From: Ardenticatenales bacterium
Lineage (GTDB): Bacteria > Chloroflexota > Anaerolineae > Promineifilales > Promineifilaceae
Length of the DNA stretch: 64,000 nucleotides
Direction of reading: 5' to 3'
NCBI GenBank assembly: GCA_020634575.1
Contig: JACKBM010000035.1
Location: 1 to 64,000 of the forward strand
Shown here: positions 59,091-64,000 of the stretch, piece after piece
Numbering within the stretch: the first letter of the stretch is position 1
How the letters are laid out: each line of letters begins with the position of its first letter
Program-made: the position numbers and the translations under genes
The notes under the pieces: generated by a model
The model's input: only the letters and a program-made list of their open reading frames with translations
Told to the model about the DNA's origin: nothing
The model's database searches: none

Positions 59091-59594
59091 ATGCACCAGG
59101 CAGACATACAGACCTTGATCGGCTACACGTTTTGGGCGGACATGCGGGTGTTGGCGGCGTGTGAGCGGCTGGCGGCGGCGGATTTTATCCGGCCGGTCAC
59201 CCCCGACCCCGGCTGGCACAGCCTGCGCGGCACCCTGGTCCACGCCCTGGACACCGCCTACGGCTGGCGGGCCGCGCTGCAGGGCATTGAGGACAGCGGC
59301 ATCATCGACGAGAACCAGTTTCCCGACGCTGCCAGCCTGAAAGAGCGCTGGGAAGCGGAGCGCGCGGCCTGGCTGGCTTACGTGGGCGAGCTGACCGACG
59401 AAGCCCTGAACGAGATCTGGTTTGTCCACGAAACCAGTACGCGTACGCGCTGGCAGACCATCCTCCACGTCGTCAACGACCTGACCCACCACCGCAGCGA
59501 AGCGGCAGCCATTCTGACCGGCTTCGCCCAGTCGCCGGGCGAGCTGGATTTTGACCAGTATGTAGTGGATGTGCTGCCGGGTTTGCGGGGTTGA
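59091..59594 (+). CDS. DinB-family (four-helix bundle) protein
   Basis: 167 residues. DinB/YfiT-like helical bundle with the metal His triad in LVHALDTAYGWR and HVVNDLTHHRSEAA (HxxxH). Members are metal-dependent thiol transferases or damage-inducible proteins of unclear role. 12 bp downstream of the nucleoside hydrolase. Confidence 0.88.
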   Translation: MHQADIQTLIGYTFWADMRVLAACERLAAADFIRPVTPDPGWHSLRGTLVHALDTAYGWRAALQGIEDSGIIDENQFPDAASLKERWEAERAAWLAYVGELTDEALNEIWFVHETSTRTRWQTILHVVNDLTHHRSEAAAILTGFAQSPGELDFDQYVVDVLPGLRG

Positions 59595-59627
59595 GGACCG
59601 CATCAAATAAACAGACCACCAGGTCCG

Positions 59628-59685
59628 CCGGGTCGGGCTCAACCCGACGGGTATTGCTCTCCCGTTAGGTTGCCGCCCGACCCGG
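59628..59685. terminator. Hairpin downstream of the dinB-like gene, AACCCGACGGGT family
   Basis: CCGGGTCGGGC (59628-59638) pairs with GCCCGACCCGG (59675-59685); the loop contains AACCCGACGGGT as in the 5.8 kb hairpin. It probably ends the upstream transcript. Confidence 0.5.
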
Positions 59686-59744
59686 GGCGCGCTGGCGCGC
59701 CCCCCTTGCCTGGCTGAGGGCTCAATATCCGCCTGCGCCGCGCA

Positions 59745-60088
59745 CCAGGGGCCTCTCGCTCCGCCAGTTTGGGCGGCTGGGCCGAGCCTTTGCCACTCGA
59801 GGTGACGTCGGGAATGATGGTCGCAGTTACCAGGGTGTGCCTATCCAGCTCTGGCAGTCGTTTCTCAGATACAAACCGACGTCACCCCGAGCTTGCCGGC
59901 CGTGACCGGCGCCTGACAAGAAGCGCGAGGGGCCCCTATCTGGTGCGTGCGCCAGACCGGCCGGTGGCTGGCTCAGCAGCGCTAGCCACCGCTCAATCCG
60001 AGCGCGCGCCGTAGCCAGGGGCCTCTCGCTCCGTCAGTTTGGGCGGCCGGGCCGAGCTTTTGCCGCTCGAGGTGACGTCAGGAATAAT
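59745..60088. repeat. Paired ~74-bp direct repeats with an inverted relic between
   Basis: 59745-59818 and 60015-60088 are near-identical (about seven mismatches by eye), spaced by exactly 270 bp. Each runs from CCAGGGGCCTCTCGCTCCG to CTCGAGGTGACGTCGGGAAT or its variant. Between them, 59875-59945 reads on the minus strand as a diverged copy (GGGGCCCCTCGCGCT ... CTCGGGGTGACGTCGG). The remaining ~570-bp intergenic region has no gene. Confidence 0.7.
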
Positions 60089-60171
60089 AGCGTCGGTCGG
60101 TCGTGTTTTGATGGCCATCATTTTTCTTTGTGGTGGCTGATCGCCCGAATACGTAAAGGAAGCAGATCTGT

Positions 60172-60804
60172 ATGAGTAATTTGAACCCCGCCATAGACAA
60201 CTACCTCGCCGTCGGTTGCGGCCGCTGCCCGCTGGGCGGCACGCCTGAATGTAAAGTCCACAATTGGGAAGCTGAACTGCCTGAATTGCGGCAGATCCTG
60301 CTGGATTGCGGCCTGACCGAGGAGCTAAAGTGGAGCATGCCCTGCTACACCTATGAAGGCAGCAACATCCTCATCATGAGCGCCTTTAAGGAATATTGCG
60401 CGCTGAACTTCTTCAAGGGTTCCCTGCTCGATGACCCCCACGACATCCTTTTTCAGCCGACTGCCAACACGCAGGCCGGCCGCCTCATCCGATTTACCGA
60501 TGTGCAGACAATCAGGGAGATGGCGCCCATCCTGAAACAATACGTTCAGGCCGCGATTGAGGTAGAAAAGGCTGGCTTGCAGGTCGAATACAAATCCGTA
60601 GGCGATTTTGAAGTGCCTGAAGAGTTGCAGGAGAAACTGCAAGAAGACCCGGCGTTTAAGGCTGCCTTTGAGGCGCTGACGCCCGGCCGACAAAAAGGAT
60701 ATCTGATCTACTTTGCCGGGGCCAAACAGGCTAAAACGCGTCGAGACAGAATCGAGAAGTTCACGCCGAAGATCTTCGAGGGCAAAGGCTGGAGTGATCG
60801 GTGA
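60172..60804 (+). CDS. YdeI/OmpD-associated (DUF1801-type) protein
   Basis: 210 residues. LTEELKWSMPCYTYEGSNIL and FFKGSLLDDPHDILFQPTA are the DUF1801/YdeI core. C-terminal KGYLIYFAGAKQAKTRRDRI and EKFTPKIFEGKGW are the YdeI YIxxAKxxxTRxRRI-type end. Cytoplasmic and of unknown biochemical role. An N-terminal CGRCPLGGTPEC stretch could bind metal. Overlaps the next gene by GTGA. Confidence 0.85.
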   Translation: MSNLNPAIDNYLAVGCGRCPLGGTPECKVHNWEAELPELRQILLDCGLTEELKWSMPCYTYEGSNILIMSAFKEYCALNFFKGSLLDDPHDILFQPTANTQAGRLIRFTDVQTIREMAPILKQYVQAAIEVEKAGLQVEYKSVGDFEVPEELQEKLQEDPAFKAAFEALTPGRQKGYLIYFAGAKQAKTRRDRIEKFTPKIFEGKGWSDR

Positions 60805-61484
60805 AAATCGACTTTCTCACCACTGAGGACACCGTCACCTTCCAAGTCACTGATTACAGCAGCCCGATCGAAGATGCGCTGCGCCTGTGTTACTACGAAA
60901 AAGTGGGCGATGCCTACGTCAAGCGTTTTCCGGTTGACACCCCCTATCTAGACAAAATCAAAGCCCATTACGCCCTCTACGCTGAAGAGATGTTCCTGCA
61001 AATTGTCTATCTCCGGCCGATTCCCTGGGAGCAAGGGCTGCTGACCTTTGCCGACCGGGTGGCCGGCACCGGGGTAGACTGGTGGCTCACCGGCAGTTGC
61101 GCCGCCTGCGTCCGGGGTATCCCCCTGAAACCGCATGACGTGGACATCATGGTGGACGCGCGCAACATCGGCCTGCTCAGGGAGCTGTTCCAGGACGACA
61201 CCATCGAACCCATCGTTGATTCGAGTGGTTGGGTCACCAAAGATTTTGGCGTCCTGTTTCTGGGCTGCCGGGTCGACATCGCCTCGGACCCGCAGCCGAT
61301 CCTGGATCAGCCGGAGCCAGTTGATTGCGGCCCCTACGCCAAAACGGTCCTGGAGACGGTGAGCTGGCGGGGCCACCAGTTGCGCATCCCGCCCATTGAA
61401 CTGCAACTCAACGCCAACAGGCGCCGGCAGCGGGTTGAGCGGGTTCGTCTGATTGAAGAATACATGCAGGCCCGCAACAGCTGA
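60801..61484 (+). CDS. Nucleotidyltransferase-fold protein
   Basis: 227 residues from GTG 60801. TGSCAACVRGIPLKPHDVDI, then MVD, is a GS-x-DxD nucleotidyltransferase signature; a third acid lies in CRVDIAS. Such proteins are related to the MNT/AbiEii group. An N-terminal ~75-residue segment (YYEKVGDAYVKRFPVDTPYL) is unique to it. No HEPN toxin partner nearby; role unknown. It shares four bases with the YdeI-like gene. Confidence 0.68.
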   Translation: MKIDFLTTEDTVTFQVTDYSSPIEDALRLCYYEKVGDAYVKRFPVDTPYLDKIKAHYALYAEEMFLQIVYLRPIPWEQGLLTFADRVAGTGVDWWLTGSCAACVRGIPLKPHDVDIMVDARNIGLLRELFQDDTIEPIVDSSGWVTKDFGVLFLGCRVDIASDPQPILDQPEPVDCGPYAKTVLETVSWRGHQLRIPPIELQLNANRRRQRVERVRLIEEYMQARNS

Positions 61485-61497
61485 AAGGAGATTTGCT

Positions 61498-62172
61498 TTG
61501 TTACCCCGACATATCGCCTTTATCATGGATGGCAACGGCCGCTGGGCTACGGCCCAGGGATTGCCCCGCTCAGCCGGGCACAAAGCGGGTTATGAACATA
61601 TCCCCAAAGTTTTGCAGATCTGCCAGGAACTGGGGGTCAAAGTGGTCTCGGGCTACGCCTGGTCTACGGAAAATTGGGGCCGGCCCAAAGCGGAGGTGAA
61701 TTTCATTCTCAAAGCGATGGAAAAGCAGCTGCCCCGCTTTGTCAACGAACTCCATAAACGCAACGTGCGCTTCCTGCACAGCGGCTTTGTGGAAGATCTC
61801 TCGCCCAAAGCCCGCCAGCAACTGGCCGCCGCCGTGGCCCTCACCCAAAATAACGACGCCGGCACCTTCAATCTGGCCTACAACTACGGCGCCCGCGCCG
61901 AAATCCTCCGCGCCGCCCGGCAGTTGCTGCACAAACAGACGCCGGCAGAAGAGCTCTCGCTGCACGATATTGAAGTCAATCTGTTTACGGCCGGCCTACC
62001 CGAGGTTGACCTGGTCATTCGCAGCGGCGGCGACAAGCGGCTGAGCAACTTTTTGCTCTGGCAGAGCGCCCATGCGCTGGTGCATGTGGTGCCAAACTAT
62101 TGGCCGGCTATCAGCCGGGCGGATATCGAAGGCGCCCTCACCCATTACGCCCGGGCGATGGCGCCGGCCTGA
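61498..62172 (+). CDS. uppS: Undecaprenyl diphosphate synthase-type cis-prenyltransferase
   Basis: 224 residues. TTG 61498 is the start, with AAAGGAG seven bases upstream. LPRHIAFIMDGNGRWA (Asp11), SGYAWSTENWGRP and VIRSGGDKRLSNFLLWQSAH are the cis-prenyltransferase regions. It extends farnesyl diphosphate with isopentenyl units for cell-wall carrier lipid. The third region differs slightly from the usual RTSGE, reading RSGGDKR, so product length may differ or this may be a second copy. Follows the nucleotidyltransferase by 13 bp. Confidence 0.92.
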   Translation: MLPRHIAFIMDGNGRWATAQGLPRSAGHKAGYEHIPKVLQICQELGVKVVSGYAWSTENWGRPKAEVNFILKAMEKQLPRFVNELHKRNVRFLHSGFVEDLSPKARQQLAAAVALTQNNDAGTFNLAYNYGARAEILRAARQLLHKQTPAEELSLHDIEVNLFTAGLPEVDLVIRSGGDKRLSNFLLWQSAHALVHVVPNYWPAISRADIEGALTHYARAMAPA

Positions 62173-62183
62173 GGCCATTCTCC

Positions 62184-62780
62184 ATGCAGATTCAGATTCT
62201 TGAAGCCAGCGAAGCCGACTTTCCCGTCGTCCAGAATCTCGTCCGTTTCTACGTCTATGATATGGCCGAGACGATGGGCTGGCCCTGCCCGGAAGATGGG
62301 TTGTACGGCGGCTGCGACGACCTGCCCGAATATTGGTGGCCCGGCAGCACCCCGGCCGAACTCGAAGCCATCAGTCAGAAACTGGCCATCGTCATTCCCT
62401 ACAACCAGCATTTTGAGCGCTGGCCGGCCGGGCACCGCGGCCATCCGTTTGTCATTCGCGTCAATGGCGAGCTGGCCGGCTTTGCCATGGTCAAACAGAT
62501 GACCGGCGGCGAGCCGGCCGATTATGACATGGGCGAATTTTTCATCGTGCGCAAGTTCCGCCGTCAGGGTGTGGGGGCGCGGGTCGCCACTGACCTGTTT
62601 GATCGGTTTCCCGGTACCTGGGAAGTTCGCCAGATGGCGGCGCACCGGCCGGCCCAGGCGTTCTGGCGCCAGGTAATCGCTGGCTACACCAACAATCAGT
62701 ATCAGGAATCAAGCCAACATATCAAAGCGTACGGTCTCGACATGATCGTGCAACGCTTTACCAGTCCGCCCGCAGGCTGA
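62184..62780 (+). CDS. GNAT-family N-acetyltransferase
   Basis: 198 residues from ATG 62184. GNAT core with FVIRVNGELAGFAMVKQM, then DMGEFFIVRKFRRQGVGARV, where RRQGVG is the acetyl-CoA pyrophosphate-binding loop. Target unknown. The N-terminal ~60 residues (PCPEDGLYGGCDDLPEYWWP) form a specific insertion. Confidence 0.88.
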   Translation: MQIQILEASEADFPVVQNLVRFYVYDMAETMGWPCPEDGLYGGCDDLPEYWWPGSTPAELEAISQKLAIVIPYNQHFERWPAGHRGHPFVIRVNGELAGFAMVKQMTGGEPADYDMGEFFIVRKFRRQGVGARVATDLFDRFPGTWEVRQMAAHRPAQAFWRQVIAGYTNNQYQESSQHIKAYGLDMIVQRFTSPPAG

Positions 62781-62783
62781 ACC

Positions 62784-63641
62784 ATGCCAACTTCCCCATC
62801 CGTGTTACATCTGGCGGCTACCGCTGCCATCGATCTGCAACTCCATACCACCTACAGCGACGGCAGCTGGACGCCAGCAGCGTTGCTGGATCATCTGGCG
62901 CAGGCACAATTTGGCCTGGCGGCCATCACCGATCACGATAGCCTGCAACACATAGCGCCGACACAGCAATTGGCCCTGACCAAAGCAATGCCCCTCCTTG
63001 CCGCGGTGGAAATGACGACGAGATGGCGGGGCGAGATGGTCGATCTGCTTTGCTTTGGCATTGATCCGGCTGGGCCGATGCTGAACAACCTGATAGACGA
63101 TCTACTGCAGCGACAGCAAGAGAACACGCGCGAGGTATTGGCCAATCTGGCGCAGCAGGGCTTCCGCTTTGCTGAGGAGACGCAGGCGGCAATCCTGGTC
63201 CAGCCGCCTTGTCTGCAGCCGCACGCGTTGGTCAATCTGGTGAATGAGCATGGTGGGGATCCGGGCGGTGGACCGGCCGGTCCACTCATCCTGCGCGCCG
63301 GCGCCGCCTTCATGACCCACGAGCCCGCAGCCGTCGTGGCCGCGACCCACCAGGCCGGCGGCGTCTGCCTGGTCGCCCACCCGGGCCGGACCGATGGCTA
63401 CCTCACCTTTGACAGCAAATTGCTGGCCGAATTTGGTCACGAAACTGCCGTCGACGGCCTCGAAGTCTACTATCCCCGCCACACGCCGGCGCAGACAGCA
63501 GAATATCAGGCCTTCGCCGAGCGCCACCAGCTGCTGGTCAGCGCCGGCTCGGATTCACATGGCCCGGACAGACCCCCCATCCAATATCGGGCGGATCAAT
63601 GCCGGGCGCTGCTGGCGCGAGTTGGCATCGTAGTCGACTGA
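62784..63641 (+). CDS. PHP-domain metal-dependent phosphoesterase
   Basis: 285 residues. IDLQLHTTYSDGSWTP with H21 and D26, AAITDHDSLQHI, and VCLVAHPGRTDGYLTF with late SAGSDSHGPDRPP give the full set of PHP metal ligands. Acts on phosphorylated small molecules or nucleic-acid ends; specific substrate unknown. Starts 3 bp after the GNAT gene stop, so they share a transcript. Confidence 0.9.
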   Translation: MPTSPSVLHLAATAAIDLQLHTTYSDGSWTPAALLDHLAQAQFGLAAITDHDSLQHIAPTQQLALTKAMPLLAAVEMTTRWRGEMVDLLCFGIDPAGPMLNNLIDDLLQRQQENTREVLANLAQQGFRFAEETQAAILVQPPCLQPHALVNLVNEHGGDPGGGPAGPLILRAGAAFMTHEPAAVVAATHQAGGVCLVAHPGRTDGYLTFDSKLLAEFGHETAVDGLEVYYPRHTPAQTAEYQAFAERHQLLVSAGSDSHGPDRPPIQYRADQCRALLARVGIVVD

Positions 63642-63663
63642 GGAAGCGGCCCTGGAGGGACTC

Positions 63664-64000
63664 ATGAGTTTCCACGATAAACATTTAGCCTGCCGCCATC
63701 TTTCTCCGACGGGGCTGCTCGCCGCCCTTTTGGTCCTGCTGCTAACAGCCTGCTCACTGGGCACAACCTGGGTGGATTACGAGAGCAAAGAGCTTGGGAT
63801 CCGCTTTGCCTACCCTGATGACTGGACACTCGAGATGGGGCCGCTAGGCCTTGAGGTCAGGGCGCCTGACGGCGCGGTAGTGATCATCGGGCCTTTCCCG
63901 CTGGACGCCTCTGCCGGTCCTTCTCACGGCAGCCCCAGCGAGATGTTAGCATCCCTGGACTATCAGAGTCCGCCGGAGCTGGCCGACGAACAGCCAATCA
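63664..64000 (+). CDS. Lipoprotein, N-terminal part (cut by window edge)
   Basis: ATG 63664 with CTGGAGGGACTC upstream. A signal with hydrophobic core GLLAALLVLLLTAC gives a lipobox LTAC. It continues YESKELGIRFAYPDDWTLEM, a start common in PsbP-like or surface lipoproteins of unknown role, and is open to the window end. Confidence 0.8.
   Translation, partial: MSFHDKHLACRHLSPTGLLAALLVLLLTACSLGTTWVDYESKELGIRFAYPDDWTLEMGPLGLEVRAPDGAVVIIGPFPLDASAGPSHGSPSEMLASLDYQSPPELADEQPI

Overview
The window looks like a chromosome segment from a member of the Chloroflexota (Anaerolineae or Caldilineae style). This is inferred from gene content and style: a giant BNR-repeat protein, proteins combining NBR1-type Ig and PA14 domains, a lipoprotein-type clade II NosZ, a Hox hydrogenase, and heme A synthase of the COX15 type. 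No rRNA or other taxonomic marker is present, so the assignment is tentative. GC is high except for an AT-richer stretch at about 32.7-39.3 kb. The 10-nt palindrome ACCGGCCGGT is scattered through the GC-rich parts, about 20 exact copies by eye.

Layout. 0-4.1 kb (minus strand): C-terminally cut CPA2 antiporter, then an MFS transporter with its overlapping GntR regulator. 4.2-6.8 kb: a frameshifted secreted lipoprotein facing an intact lipoprotein, with a shared hairpin between them. 7.1-10.5 kb (plus): a three-gene ABC exporter operon. 10.5-15.5 kb: a repeat-rich stretch with three CACGGATT long-hairpin repeats around a broken AhpD-like gene, then the 1046-residue BNR protein. 15.7-18.1 kb: small metabolic genes (PNPOx-like, alpha/alpha-toroid, flavodoxin).

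18.3-29.8 kb (minus) is a respiratory region centred on nitrous oxide reduction. Read in transcription order it is nosZ, a nosB-like membrane gene, nosD, nosF, nosY, nosL, a lipoprotein cytochrome c, a DUF1858-NnrS fusion, two tandem small haem-copper-oxidase-like membrane proteins, a Crp/Fnr regulator, heme A synthase and a DUF3565 protein. Most junctions overlap or touch.

30-46 kb is an accessory zone of gene decay. It holds a broken PA14 surface protein, a broken small membrane gene, a roughly 4-kb AT-richer desert, an amidohydrolase pseudogene and a broken methyltransferase. Intact islands among these are an esterase with TPR repeats, an FTR1 iron permease, an isoprenylcysteine-type methyltransferase, a YdjM-like protein and a solitary TOPRIM protein.

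46.7-58.1 kb (plus) is a complete group 3d bidirectional [NiFe] hydrogenase locus: hoxEFUYH, the protease hoxW, and hypA, B, F, C, D, E. All are intact and tightly packed. It should couple NAD(H) to H2/protons and carries its own Ni-Fe centre maturation set. 58.1-64 kb holds nucleoside hydrolase, DinB, YdeI-like, nucleotidyltransferase-like, UppS, GNAT and PHP genes and the start of a lipoprotein. A 570-bp intergenic region there carries diverged direct and inverted repeats.

The nos and hox/hyp operons are clean while neighbouring accessory genes carry many indels. That pattern fits real decay under relaxed selection better than uniform sequencing error. No single wholly new system is evident. 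The best leads are the uncharacterised membrane module beside nos, the dispersed palindrome, and the repeat families.
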